Shown: positions 1 through 11,299, counted from the stretch's first letter. The stretch: 64,000 nt of DNA from Leguminivora glycinivorella (GCF_023078275.1 NC_062976.1:5394001-5458000), one strand, 5' to 3'. Numbers and translations are program-made. The notes: generated by a model from the sequence alone, not told the origin.

Positions 1-40
1 TTTTTAAACTGTGCAGCGCGCTCCCCAGGCATGGATTTAA

Positions 41-204
41 AGGGCCTGGCCGGACTGCCATGGTAAAATCGCCCCTGGCTCAATATGAAATATTGATATG
101 CAGGATTATTAGTAGTACATGTAGTAATAATACGAATAATCCTGCATATCAATATTTCATATTTAGCCAGGGACGATTTTACCATGGCAGTCCGGCCAGG
201 CCCT
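41..204. repeat. Foldback (hairpin) element
   Basis: A long palindrome. The left arm starts AGGGCCTGGCCGGACTGCCA and the right arm ends with its reverse complement. The arms are about 75 bp around a short AT-rich centre (near 105-125), with only scattered mismatches. This is the shape of a foldback MITE. No target duplication was recognised. Confidence 0.75.
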
Positions 205-1120
205 TTCATCTTTGATGACTAAAAAAAGTTTGGAAGCCCCTGACCTAGCCTACGTCTGGTCCTATTACTATCTGACTATACAGGCCACGCTGGAAATAAT
301 ATTGGCAGGGTGCAAAGCGGGTGGAGGGGGTAGCTAAAACGATCACAGCGCTCACTACGGCCAAAATTGACATCTTAGTCGCTGAATTGCGCTGTCAAAT
401 CCATATTGCAGTAAACATTTTCATGTCGTTTTTGAGATAAATTTAATACGGGCCCAGTAAAATTTGTTATGGCGAATTGTAATAACTGCAAGAAAAGTAG
501 CGACTAAATTCTAGCTATTTCCAAGACCGTGGTGGAAACGAAACCACCGTTTAAGTGAATAGTTGCCGTAAGAAGAAAAGTGTCGTCCAATCTCTAAAGT
601 TTTACTTAAATATAGGTACCCTAACACGATTTTCAACTGATTGCTGTATTGTATCGAATGGCCCTGAATTCCTTTTTTTGTGATAGGGCAAGGCCCTTGC
701 GACACCTTTAGGGGTATAAATACAACTCTATATAAATACCCGACCCTGATTGGAGACAACAATAGGCCAATAATAGCATTAAAGGCGACGAAGTTCCTAA
801 CAAAGAAAATGTTATAGTCCGGATATTAATTGCTTTCAAACTTTATAATTAACACTTTCAGTGCTAAGCACCCCATTTTCAATACAAAATAAATACACAT
901 ATTAGTTTTATTGGCAGTGAATGAATGCGCTTCGAATTCGCTAAATCAATTGGTTTTATTCAACTCAAACGGGTAGTGATATTACAGTATTTTGTTAGTA
1001 GAGAAAGGTATAACCTTAACAATTTTTTTTATACCTAAAGGACAAGGATATTAGTGAAACAAATCAAACAAAATAATTAATTAAATTTGACACAGATAAA
1101 TTACAAACATATCTTCAGGA
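205..1120. other. AT-rich non-coding stretch
   Basis: I see no conserved coding segment, tRNA-like sequence or long inverted repeat here. It probably belongs to a large intron or the 3' flank of the EEPD1-like gene encoded further right on the minus strand. Confidence 0.4.
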
Positions 1121-1291
1121 ACAACATATCGTCACTACTTTTAAAAAAACTTGTATCTTCGTCTGCCAATGAAAAGAAAATTGTAGTAAGTATGTATGGA
1201 ATGCATATAGACTTACTGCGTTTTAACTTTAGAGGAACAGCGTGAGATACGAGATTTTTTTAAAGTAGTGACGATATATCGTTTGTAGTTG
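1121..1291. mobile_element. MITE with terminal inverted repeats
   Basis: The left end ACAACATATCGTCACTACTT is mirrored at the right by AGTAGTGACGATATATCGTT, followed by TGTAGTTG. The inverted arms are about 40 bp with small differences around a unique centre. It is non-coding. Confidence 0.65.
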
Positions 1292-1642
1292 TACGTGTAT
1301 CATCTTATCATCTACACGTTACTTGTATTCGTCTATAATTAATTTACAAACCTATGTATAACAAGTCGTACATAAGCCGATCTATGTACATGCAAGTCAT
1401 GCAAGCAAGGGCAAGGCGGCTAGCGTGAACTTCTGCAGTGATTAGGTATTGAGATAAGCGAAGTATCGAGAACAATATTGTTTACTAAACAAATGTGCTG
1501 TTTTCGAGAAAAGGTGCCACATTGTCAGTAAGCTTGAAGACGCTCTAACGGGTAACTAGGGTAACTCGTATATAGATACGAGCACATTTCATTGTTGAGA
1601 GGTAAGCGACAATGTATCATTTAATTGAAAACATCACAAATA

Positions 1643-2000
1643 TATACAGAGTGGGGCCTGTAACAAAGGCGAAGAATTGAACTGTAGGCTATTCTCCTTA
1701 TACTGATCAACATTTGTTAAGTGACTTTTAAAAATTATGAAGTCTTTAAATTTTTAATTTTTCATACAAAATAAATATTAGCTTCAATGTACGCCATTAT
1801 TGTTGTCATTGACGTTGTTGTCTGTCACACTTTAGACTTAACAGAATTCGCAATACATTACCTCTTAGAAAAAACTTTCAAGGGTGATAAAAATCAAAAT
1901 ACAAGTTATTTTTAAAAGTCGCCGAACAAATGTTGATCAGTATAAGGAGAATGGCCTAGAGTTCAATTCTTCGCCTTTGTTACAGGCCCCACTCTGTATA
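1643..2000. mobile_element. MITE, about 360 bp, with long terminal inverted repeats
   Basis: The left terminus TATACAGAGTGGGGCCTGTA matches the inverted right terminus TACAGGCCCCACTCTGTATA. The arms run about 95 bp and share GGCGAAGAATTGAAC and ATTCTCCTTATACTGATCAA. TA at both edges fits a TA target duplication (Tc1/mariner-like), but the assignment is inferred. Confidence 0.75.
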
Positions 2001-2132
2001 TTATAGGCATAGAGAATAGCTCGACGAAACTGCAGTGTGTTAGGGTCAAAAACACGCATGAATCACCATGTTACAAGTGTCTATAGGCTACGGTAGCTGC
2101 CTATTATCAGGTGCGTCGTATGCTTATTTGTG

Positions 2133-2447
2133 AAGCCGCCCATACACGTTAATACGATTCATCGTTTCGATTTTCGATCGATTGGACAGATATCGTGGCG
2201 ATCGCTCGCATCAAAAGTACCAGCCATACACGAAGCGATTGATCGTTTACGATCGATCGCAAACGTGTCGCACACGATCGACCGTTGCGGTATTTATGCT
2301 TGCACGGAATTTTGTTGCGATGCCCGATATCGTATGCGATCAAGTAAATCGTTAACGATATGGACATACACTGTGGATCGGTCGTTTCGATTAATCTGTT
2401 GCGACGGATCGTACAGACAGATATATCGTACCGTGAATGGGGGGCTT
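2133..2447. mobile_element. GATCG-rich TIR element
   Basis: The ends AAGCCGCCCATACACG and the inverse of GTGAATGGGGGGCTT form imperfect terminal inverted repeats. The interior is unusually dense in CGATCG, GATCGAT and TATCGT words, on a much more GC-rich background than its flanks. Open frames on both strands here are low-complexity by-products, not genes. Confidence 0.5.
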
Positions 2448-2508
2448 TACGGGCGTAGCTCACTTTTTTGCTTCAAAAGCTACATCACTTCATCCTTTTA
2501 TTCAGGTA

Positions 2509-2757
2509 CTAGCATTTGCCCGCGGTTTCGCTCGCGTTAAATTCGAAAACTGAGGAATGCTCCATAATGACCCCCCCCCCCCCCCCCCCATTTTAGGGAA
2601 GTGGGGGTGAGAAAGCGACAAAAAGTAGCCTATGTCACTCTCCATCCCTTTAACAATCTCCACTTAAAAAATCAGGTAAATTCGTCGCTCCGTTTTGCCG
2701 TGAAAACGGACAAACAAACAGACACACACACTTTCCCATTTATAATATTAGTATGGA
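2509..2757 (-). mobile_element. Non-autonomous Helitron, copy 1, with internal poly-C
   Basis: On the minus strand it begins TCCATACTAATATTATAAAT and ends with a GC-rich hairpin (CGCGAGCGAAACCGCGGG) about 10 nt before CTAG. It lies between A and T. TC start, hairpin and CTRR end are Helitron hallmarks. Sibling copies lie at 30639, 42667 and 59282. This copy alone carries a run of 19 C (2571-2589), making it longer than its siblings. Confidence 0.75.
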
Positions 2758-3169
2758 TGAGAAACTACTCATTTATTTATATACAAGCTAGCTGTTATTT
2801 CCTCATCTTATGTCAAGTTTTCCTTCAACGTGCATTTAAGTCTATAAATAAAGAGGGCACTCTGTAATTGTCTATGCATATGAGTGTCAATGCCTCCATC
2901 TTGGGAGCTAGAAGCAATACACGTACATTTTTTTTTTTATATTTATTGCTTTAAACCATACATTACATTACAGTACATGTAAAGTTAACGTTTATTCCAG
3001 GTTGTTACTCTGATGGGAGCATATTCTACTCTGGTGCAAAGGTTAGATGGCAATGTCTAGCTTGTCGTAACGCGGCTAGGCGTGATGGGCACCTTTTCAC
3101 CGAGTGCAAATTCCAGAGATTTTTTGATTGAGATAGTTCATGAGATTAAGGCCCACTTGCACCAATTAC
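2758..3169. other. Spacer, no gene seen
   Basis: It contains a T-rich run near 2930 that looks like an old retroposon tail. Nothing else is recognised. Confidence 0.35.
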
Positions 3170-3619
3170 TAGGCTTGTGCCGTTTCGTTCGTTGATCGGA
3201 GCGCTCCGATCTCGTTCAATCGCACCCGCGAACTAGTTCGCTCTTTTAGGTCTTTTGCTCATTTAGTTCAGCCAGACCAGCGACCACTACGGTCGGAAAG
3301 ATCAAAACGAATGGGACCGAATATTATCAAAATGATACGAATAGTCCACAGATAATAACAATTCCGGGCCGAAAGGTTGTAAGTAAACGAAACCTAATAT
3401 GAAAACTTGACGTTTTTGTGTTGCTCTGCTAAATAGCTCTCGCTCTCGGTCGGCGCAGTCACACACTCGTTCTCGTTCCAAACCGCTCGCGCTCGCCGAT
3501 CCTGTACTGAACTAAATGAGCAAAGACCGATTCACAGAGCACAGAAAAATTCAGTTCATTTCGGTCATTGATGGGATTTTATTCCTAACAGTTCATAGTT
3601 CGTGAACGACACAAGCCTA
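3170..3619. mobile_element. hAT-like MITE, copy 1, with 8-bp target duplication
   Basis: The termini are TAGGCTTGTGCCGTT and the inverse ACGACACAAGCCTA. It is flanked on both sides by CCAATTAC (3162-3169 and 3620-3627), an 8-bp duplication as produced by hAT transposases. A second copy sits at 31590-32029 with its own 8-bp duplication. There is no coding capacity, so it is non-autonomous. Confidence 0.8.
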
Positions 3620-3627
3620 CCAATTAC

Positions 3628-4102
3628 TTAACTCGGGGTTAGCGTTAGTCAAATTCCATATAAAATGGTGGGTTAGCCCTCGGGTTAACCCTGCATTTTT
3701 GTTGGTGCAAGTGTCCCTTAAGTTTTCAGTCTTTTTATTTTATTTTAACATGATTTCTTCGAAGTGAAAATGGGGTTCATAATTGGTCAATTTTACGAGT
3801 AAGAAGTAAATATCTTGTTTCATATAGTTTGATGTTTTAATTATCCGGTTAGATGAGTTAAGGTGTCCATGAGCCACTGTGATACTGTGACTGCAATCAA
3901 ACGATTAGTCAGTCAATTTGCCTTTTTATTAAAAGAAGTTATGTACGTAAAGAATCAAATAATCAAACAAAACCACGTTATCCGATCATTCGACTTACTC
4001 CATTCTTTGAATACCTGAATTGTGTAAACAAACGTTTTATTATACTTAGAAACTTTCTCAAAACTCTTCAATTCAATTTGTTATGTGTTATGTAAGTCTT
4101 AC
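3628..4102. other. AT-rich spacer
   Basis: No gene, RNA or repeat structure recognised. Confidence 0.35.
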
Positions 4103-4400
4103 CAAAGACATATGTAACTCCGTATAGTTAGACGGATAAAGTCTAAGAAAAAACGTACCTAAAAGTCCTAGAGAAAAAAGTACGGTGGCCTAGATGGCGT
4201 TACACCTTTGGGGAACGCTCGGCTAGATGGCGCTAACATGAATATTTGACATTGTAACACATACCAAGCTTACAATATGGGCCAAATTGTCAAAACTGAG
4301 GTTCAAAAGTTTTAAGCCTGTGTCGAGGGATGGCAGTCTATGCACTGTGATTACACATTTTACTTTGACAGTAACTCTCTATAATACTCAATCCTCTTTG
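4103..4400 (+). mobile_element. CAAAGA-ended non-autonomous element, copy 1
   Basis: A 298-bp element starting CAAAGACATATGTAACTCCG and ending CCTCTTTG, so the ends are short inverted repeats. It is flanked by perfect GTCTTAC duplications (4096-4102 and 4401-4407). It contains TAGATGGCGTTACACC and GCTAGATGGCGCTAA. Other copies lie at 38165-38545 and 41574-42416 (inverted), and an old one at about 39810-39945. Confidence 0.8.
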
Positions 4401-4407
4401 GTCTTAC

Positions 4408-5015
4408 TAAGATAGATAAGGAAAAGGCTAACATTTCCGAACAGCTGATTAGATTTTCAGTGCTGTTTTAAGTACTGATAACATGTTAGGTACAGACACT
4501 ATAGTGTTAACTTTTAGAATAAAAATGCAAATACGTAAATAATTACATAACTATACATGTATACCTAGAAAAAATGATTGCACTTAATAATACCTAACTG
4601 CGTGTGTCACGTGTTGTTTCATACAATACAAACACTATTAATAACTCTATATTTTTTTAAAGTTCGTTGAAATAAAAATAAACAAACGAAAATCTAGATC
4701 TAGAACTACATTGAAATAAAATCCAAGGATTACAAAATTAGTCAGAAACCTAGATACATTAATAAGTACAAACCGGTTTGGGTACCTCTCGATATTTTTA
4801 GAATGTCAAGGTCAAGGTCTATTGATTTGATATTCGTCTAAATTAAAATTACTAACAAGAGTAACAAGAACTCAAGACTACTCAAGAGTTTGTGATAGTG
4901 ACAGTAGACGCCACATTGGTATTGAAACTTCATACTATCTGGCAGCTGTCAACTGCTATTGCAGGTAGATACTAAATACCTACTGATATGTATAATGTAA
5001 ATGACTGTAAGGGAC
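4408..5015. other. AT-rich spacer
   Basis: No coding or repeat structure recognised. Confidence 0.35.
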
Positions 5016-5240
5016 TATCTACACACAGGCGACGCACGTCGTAAGACGCGGAACGGCCACCAGCGCCGCGCCGCCCGAGTGTAATTTAAAAAACGTCTCC
5101 TCAGTACATGTATAGGAAATAGGAAAGACGTAAGACGCGCCGCCTAGAGGCTCGGTGGCGCGGCGTGGCGCCGCGTCGCTTGAGGCGCGTGCACTCGTGC
5201 GACGCGGCGCAGGCGTCCCCGCCGCCAGTGTGTATTTTAC
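5016..5240. repeat. GC-rich, CpG-dense island, probably a foldback element
   Basis: An abrupt GC- and CpG-rich block in AT-rich DNA. The ends CTACACACAGGCG and CCGCCAGTGTGTA are roughly inverted, and GACGC/GCGTC words recur inside. The 88-aa open frame is low-complexity and resembles no known protein. Confidence 0.45.
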
Positions 5241-5685
5241 GCCTAATGTGTAGTTTCGAAGTAAACTCACCTTGTTACTTGCCATAATGAAATAGAATAG
5301 AAGTAGATCTTGTGTTTATAGTAAGTGACAAACTTTGGCTAGATTTCGAGAAAAATATAGCTTACCTATCTAACTGGTCAGCTATGCAGTACTCCCATCT
5401 ATGGCTGTTACTCTTCCATTCCCTAACTCTCCTGAGCGATGGTGAGTTTAACTCGTCGCAGAGAATTTTTAGAGCCGTTACGTCTAGGACATCTTGGATT
5501 GCGATGAGGGACAATCTGTGGGCAAACGAATATGTTACTAAAACGAATCGAGAACTTTGATTTTACGTCACGTTGGAATAAGGCATAAAGATTTGATAAC
5601 CAGACTAGTTAAACTAAAAAAAAAAACAGGAAAACATAACTTTCCGCAGCTTGGCAAATAACCTAACCACAAAATTAAAATGTTG

Positions 5686-5885
5686 AAAAAAACCGCGACA
5701 TAGTGGACCGATTTTCATGAAACATGGTTAAGAACACTCCCGAATAATTCAGCTTTCAAACAAAAAACCGAAATCTAAATCGGTTCATCCGTTCGGGAGC
5801 TACGGACACACACAGAGACAGACAAACAGACAGACAGACACTTCAAACTCATAACACCCCGTCGTTTTTGCGTCAGGGGTTAAAA
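5686..5885 (+). repeat. Dispersed lepidopteran repeat (AACACTCCCGA family)
   Basis: It contains GGTTAAGAACACTCCCGAAT, AAATCGGTTCATCCGTTCGG and a CAGACAGACAGACA tract, then CACCCCGTCGTTTTTGCGTC. A diverged relative lies at 21175-21345. Type uncertain, probably the 3' end of a retroposon. Confidence 0.5.
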
Positions 5886-6167
5886 AGAGCAAAAATGGAA
5901 CTATTTTTTTTAATCATAGCAACACCTTCAAGTGAATTTTTTGCCAGGCTGAAAAGTTTGTGAGATTTTAAAGATCGCCTTTGCCGTCTGTGCACTCATT
6001 AATGCTAATTGTTTTTAAGTGACTTCAACATTCCATGAGACAGAGGTTATCAATTCGGTTGTATGTTTTTTAATGTTTGGTACTTTGACTAGATAGATAG
6101 TAATAAAAAATTGTATTAATGTATCAGATTTATTGCTCATACTATGATTTAAAATTTAAACTAAGTA

Positions 6168-6415
6168 CATAGATACATACATACATATAATCACGCCTGT
6201 ATCCCAGAAAGGGGTAGGCAGAACACATGAACTACATACTAAGTTTCATTGCCACTTTTGGCAAAAAGGGGTTGAAAGAAATCCAAATTGTGACATTGCA
6301 GTGACAGGTTGCCAGCCTCTCGCCTACGCCACAATTTAACCCATATCCCACAGTCGACTTCTACGACACCCACGGGAAAAAAGGGGGTGGTGAAATTCAT
6401 AACCCGTCACCACAC
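6168..6415 (-). repeat. Dispersed repeat ending in (ATGT)n
   Basis: On the minus strand it includes GACGGGTTATGAATTTCACC, GGCGAGAGGCTGGCAACCTG and GGGATACAGGCGTGATTATA, followed by an ATGTATGT microsatellite. A plus-strand relative is at 36688-36945 and a terminal fragment at 63894-63963. The simple-repeat 3' end suggests a non-LTR-derived element. Confidence 0.6.
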
Positions 6416-6601
6416 GGGTACATAGATAATATCAAGAAAAGACTTAATTTTTTGTTATTACCATGTTAATTGTAAATTAATAATTTTATTTCAATTAATG
6501 TATAAATCAGACAATCTTTCGATGTATGGAACAAATCAAATCATTTTATTAAATATTTTTTTGATTTGTTTTTTAAGTAGTAACACTATTATATATAAAT
6601 T

Positions 6602-6942
6602 ATAAACTGAAATAGATACCATACACTAAAGAAAAAGCGATCAAGCCCACTGGTGGCGAAGCCGGGAATCGAACCCGGGTCTCCACTGTCTCCAGCTAAC
6701 GCGGCTGACGTGCTAAACTAAACCGTTACGCCACCTCGAGTTGACCTCAAGTTGGTCAAAGGCGCCTAGCCTTCAGAGATAACATACACTAGAGAAATTT
6801 CGACGGGTACCTCGGCGGTTGAGGTGGTGTAACAGTTTAGCACGTCAGCCGCGTTAGCTGGAGACCCGGGTTCGATTCCCGGCTTCGCCACCAGTGGGCT
6901 TGATCGCTTTTTCTTTAGTGTATGGTATCTATTTCAGTTTAC
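6602..6942. repeat. Inverted pair of tRNA-like SINEs forming a palindrome
   Basis: Two tRNA-like units lie head-to-head. The right arm reads GGTGGTG ... CCGGGTTCGATTCCCGG ... CGCCACC; its 7-bp acceptor-like stem and T-arm pair perfectly and it contains a B box. The D and anticodon arms are poor and the base before the would-be anticodon is wrong, so this is a SINE head, not a tRNA gene. Both arms end in GATCGCTTTTTCTTTAGTGT. A degraded third unit is at 43029-43133. Confidence 0.65.
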
Positions 6943-7930
6943 AGACAATCTTTCTTAGCAAGTAGTAAGTGTATTATGGTTAATTTGTTCTATTAAATGT
7001 TGTAAACTTGAGCATGAGCCAACTACTGTTTATATCCATGAGCATCATTTCCATTAGTGAAGCATATCAAATATGGCTTTTAAGTGTGAAAAGTTGGCAA
7101 TGTTGGCATGTGCAGTCTATCATTTCGTTTATGGCTTGTTTCCAATAGAAAGTAGGAGAACAATCGGCTAATTTAAGATAGTGACCTGATGTTTAGCAAA
7201 AGTTGTGATATGATTCATAGGAAAGAAGTATTGAGAATAAAAGTGATTATATTTTTAGCAAGCCTGCGGCTGTCGCGAATTATATAACACTCGTTATCAA
7301 TATGCCCCTTATCTCCCTCGTTGCACAATGCTACATGGACCTTATGTACCGCTTTAATTTACCTTACTTAGTGCATATAATAAAAAAATAGTTGTTTTTG
7401 AACTTCAAATACTTTCATTGCAGTTGAATATCATTAACTGCTTTATATGGTTTTGTATGGGTTTGTATTAAAAGATGCCAGATAGTACCAGATTTGAAAC
7501 TCACACATACTTGCATAGATTTGACTCTTTCAAAGAAAAATATGTTTTTTAGCTTTCTGTGCAAATCTATGAAAGTATGAAATTATCATTGTCTCTATTA
7601 AAAGATTGACTTGCTAATTAATAATGATTTTACTATTCATTACAATGTAGCTACTGATACAATTATCAGTTCTGTGCAGTGATTACGGATTTACATGAGC
7701 TCATTGTGAAATAATCACTTATCTACAGATATTGCTACATAGATAACATTTGATAGGTTAGCAACAGAATCTTTGATAACACGTCTCAGTCTGCATTATT
7801 TAAATGTACAATACATTTTTATATTATATGAAACAGAATAGGAGGTATTTATTAACCTGAAAGCCTTGCTAGATTTTGTGAAATAGCTGGGGTAGGATAA
7901 ATACTAGGGTATTTTGTTATTCAAAATAAA
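6943..7930. other. AT-rich stretch, no gene seen
   Basis: I searched for the missing endonuclease exons of the EEPD1-like gene here and to the left and recognised none. Short inverted stretches around 7470-7570 are imperfect. Confidence 0.35.
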
Positions 7931-8060
7931 CTCTGTCAAACAAGTCTGTCAGTAAATAAGAACAAAGAAAACTATATGAATCCTTTTCTTTAGGGTGCTA
8001 GAGAAAAGGATACCTATGGTTTTCTTAGTTCTTATTTACTGACAGACTTGTTTGACAGAG
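7931..8060. mobile_element. Small foldback MITE
   Basis: CTCTGTCAAACAAGTCTGTC at the left end is mirrored by GACAGACTTGTTTGACAGAG at the right. The arms continue through AGTAAATAAGAAC. It lies about 180 bp downstream (minus sense) of exon 2 of the EEPD1-like gene. Confidence 0.7.
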
Positions 8061-8237
8061 TATAAGAATATATTTTTTGAAAACATTGCATTAATGTTGT
8101 TAATCTTTCAGCTGGCAATATATACCTGTCTATGCCTGATTATATAAAATAACTTGGGGATTCCTTGGTTCCAGTCACATAAAATTGTTACCCAAGCATA
8201 CCTCAGTTATAAAGCAGTCAAAGAAATGTTTACTCAC

Positions 8238-9326
8238 TTGTTTTCCAAAATTGTCCTGCAAATGACTTCTCTGACGCCTGGGTTAGTTATCTTATCTACA
8301 TCAAGCTTGTGTAAGTTCCATGACGCTAACCTACAGCACTTGATCCCGTCCCGCTCGTACTTAAACTCCTCTTCTACTATTGGTCTGTGGGAATACGCTG
8401 ACAATAGATCTAGAATATCATTCACAGGTGCCGCTGCAAAGCCATTTGGTAAAATCATTGGAAGTTTATTTGGCATTGATAAGCTCTTTCTATGAGGCGT
8501 CTTCGGAGTACTAGTCACACCATTCAAGAGAGACTTGGGGAGTGTATCATCTGCACAACCATTTAGATGTCCATTGGTCAGATACTGAAGACTCTCACAT
8601 TTCCTTAGCTCTAGACTTAAGTGTTGCTTCACAGTGCTAAGTCTCACAACATCCATGCCTCGGACTTTTATTAAATCATCTAGCGACTTGAATGGTCCCT
8701 TCTTGTTCCGGTAATCTACTATATTGGCTGCTATCTCTTGGTTCAAACCGGGCACACATTGCAATTGGAAAACACTGGAAGAATTAACAGAACAAAGCTT
8801 GCTTTCTACAGAACCCCGGACACTGTCTAATGATTGAGAGCAGGAGCTCGCTCTTGAGACTTGCTTGCGGTTGCTAATTGAAATCTCCGGTCTGAGCAGC
8901 TCTAATTTCTCAGCTCCTATACCTAAAACAAAGTTAAGACAGACAATGGAATTAGAATGGCAGTGTATATTGAAGCTAGCATAAATATTCAATGATGTGA
9001 GAAACATCCGAGTCAGTGAGTGAATTAGCATAATGAGTTGGTCACGCACCTGAGACTAAGGCAAGGTCGTCGACGCGCTTGAAGCGGCCGATCATCTGTC
9101 GGTGCAGCACGATGGCGCGCGCCAGCTGCCGCGTCACGCCGGGCAGCGTCATCAGCTGCTCCTCCGTGGCCGTGTTCACGTTCATCAGCTCCGGGTACTC
9201 CTCCGACGGCGGCAAACTAAACGTATGGCTCAAACTGGATTTATTCAGTTTGTGCCGCCGCGCGAACCCTCTGAATGAGCGCTGCCGACCGCTCTTGCTC
9301 CTCATCGAACTCGGACTCTGCCCCAT
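8238..9326 (-). CDS. EEPD1: EEPD1-like protein, first two coding exons (3' part missing)
   Basis: Exon 1 is 9050-9326 and exon 2 is 8238-8922; the donors read GTGCGT and GTGAGT. About 321 residues are visible. HhH domain 1 (about 47-100) has VNTATEEQLMTLPGVTR. HhH domain 2 (about 143-195) has CVPGLNQEIAANIVDYRNK and GPFKSLDDLIKV. From about 290 the endonuclease/exonuclease/phosphatase domain begins with CRLASWNLHKLD (including the catalytic Asn) and NPGVREVICRTILEN. This order matches vertebrate EEPD1 (about 570 aa), a membrane-attached or DNA-repair-linked EEP protein. The ATG at 9326 gives MGQSPSS, a plausible N-myristoylation start as in mammals; an upstream in-frame GTG (9338) is not a start. 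Exon 2 ends in phase 2, so more exons must follow leftward; I could not find them, and they are probably outside the window. The insect role is unknown. Confidence 0.85.
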
Positions 9327-10029
9327 ATTGACCGCCACGGTTGCTTACAAATCAAATATTGATCATAACACTAAATTCAAAAGACTATTAAAAAAACTAA
9401 TAATAGATCGCGATGCACTATAACACAGCACGATTGGAACACTTGCACTATAATTAACTAACTATTGTTGCACTTATCACGTGAAAACACACTTACACTA
9501 ATAGCTAGATAAATATTTTTTCAAAACTAAAAATAAAGTGGAGTTTGCTGACACAACTTCCCCCGTTCAGCCATAATCAGCAACAACCACAGACAAGAAA
9601 ACGTCTTATCGTTTTGACGTATTGTCTACGACTACAATGACACATGCCATTTTTGGAGTTGCAAGCTCTAAATGTAGAAAATCGCAATATACATATATTT
9701 AAAAACCCGCTTTACAGTTTAATGTTAGTAGGCATGTATAGAGAAATTTATAAAAAGTAACTGATGTTTCTTATTAATCAAAATAAGGAGATAAACAGCT
9801 AACCTATCTCTCAGTTATGCAGGTTTTTTAGCTTTGATTAACCTAGTAAAAAGTTATGTATCCTTTTGACATTACTTGAAGTCTAATTTATAGTTATAAC
9901 TAACTAGCCAAACAAAAAATTGGTTGTCTGTAAAGTCGGTTTACGGACGGTAGTTTAACGTGATAACGTCAAACATTACAGTAGTATAGACAGGGGCGGT
10001 CAGAGTATAGCAAAAGGGGCCCGATTCTG
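9327..10029. other. 5' flank of the EEPD1-like gene
   Basis: It holds the 5' UTR and promoter of the gene read leftward from 9326. No TATA box can be assigned with confidence. No other gene is visible. Confidence 0.35.
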
Positions 10030-10715
10030 GGACGTTTATTTATTTATTTATTAAAAATACACAAAAGTTTTTTCACGCACTTAATAATAATAATAAAATA
10101 AAATAAAATAAAAATATTTTATTTTATTTATTTATTTATTAAAAATACACAAAAGTTAACAGTATTTCACCAAAGCACTTATGTGGTAATATAATTATGT
10201 ACATGTTAAATTGACATAAATAAAAGCAAACACACTTAAAAGTTAAACTATGGTTATTACATTAATCACCTAAGGAGTGTAGAGTCTATGAACCTTAAGA
10301 GTTTTCTGTAAAACACACCAACACTATCAGCAAATATGTCAATATCGTCTGTCTCCAACATGATGCGGTTAAGAGCAGCTCGGGCTCGAGCGGTGCGCCG
10401 GCCGCCGCGAACAGGCGCCGCCGCCGCCGCGAACAGGCGCCGCCGCCGCCGCGCCGGCACCGCGCCCGGCATGCCAACCACCACATTCGCTCTTGGCACT
10501 TGCAGCCCCATTCTCTCAAGCACGGATGCGTCATCTACTCTATGGTGAAACAGTTGGCGGTAATGCATAATATGCAGCAGTTTCCGTCTGGTTTCTAGAG
10601 TTTGAAGACCAACCATTCCTGTTACGAATAGAGATGGATACATATATGGGTAATATCCGTACAGTCGTTTGTAAATGTGCCTACAGAACTTCCTCTGCAC
10701 TCTTTCTAGCATAGT
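10030..10715 (-). mobile_element. 5'-truncated non-LTR retrotransposon (reverse transcriptase C-terminus)
   Basis: The open frame 10266-10712 encodes 148 aa beginning with LERVQRKFCRHIYKRLYGYY, a hallmark of the C-terminal region after the reverse-transcriptase domain in Jockey-type elements of insects. The catalytic domain is absent, so this is a dead 5'-truncated copy. An arginine/alanine-rich block is an expansion of CGCCGCCGC. The 3' UTR runs left into a TAAATAAA/AAATA microsatellite (10030-10150), and TTATTTATTAAAAATACACAAAAG occurs twice there. Confidence 0.75.
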
Positions 10716-10730
10716 GTTTTGTTCTTATTA

Positions 10731-11299
10731 GAAAGAATGCATTAAAATAAGCATCTTTTATAAATTAAAGTTTTTTTTTAAAACCTACTAATTTAGGAGT
10801 TAGAGTGGTGCAAAGTTGCAAAATTTTCCCGTAGCATTACTAAGGCGCCAGAGACAGAAAGCGATATCGTCGGAGCCCCGCTTATTACAGAAACTGCACA
10901 GAATAGGAGCCTTCGGCCGTTTGAAGATACCTAACGAACCTAACCTATACCTATATAAAAGTCGTCATTTTGTATCCTAGACCGTTTGCGAGACACGCGT
11001 TAATTTTATTAAAGTGCTAGTGCCATTTACTAATCTTAGAACCCTAATATCTCAGTAAATATTAATGGAGAAGAAAAAGTTTATATAACAAAACATCCTT
11101 ATAAACGTGTTCTATATGATTTATCAATATTAACATAGGTTTTATTGGTAAAAAAAATCATCGTAAATTTATTAAGTCTCTGGCGCCTTAGTAAATACTA
11201 TGGGAAAATTCGCAACTTCGTACTGCTCTAACTCCTAAATAAGTAGGTTTTTCAAACAACTTCATTCTATAAAAGATGCTTATTTTAATGCAATCTTTC
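10731..11299. mobile_element. MITE, about 570 bp, long terminal inverted repeats
   Basis: The left end GAAAGAATGCATTAAAATAA is mirrored at the right by TTATTTTAATGCAATCTTTC. The arms extend about 120 bp and both contain AAGCATCTTTTATA, TTAGGAGTTAGAG and CTAAGGCGCCAGAGA (or complements). A fragment of the same family lies near 12530-12590. Confidence 0.75.

Noticed and set aside
5019..5285. 88-aa Arg/Ala-rich frame
   Set aside because: Compositional artefact of the GC-rich block at 5016-5240.
6602..6942. tRNA genes
   Set aside because: The acceptor and T arms pair, but the D arm, anticodon arm and anticodon context are wrong, and the unit sits in a dispersed repeat.
8234..9049. 271-aa frame beginning MRDQLIM as a separate protein
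   Set aside because: The first 40-odd residues are intron; the real exon starts at 8922 and joins exon 1 at 9050 in matching phase.
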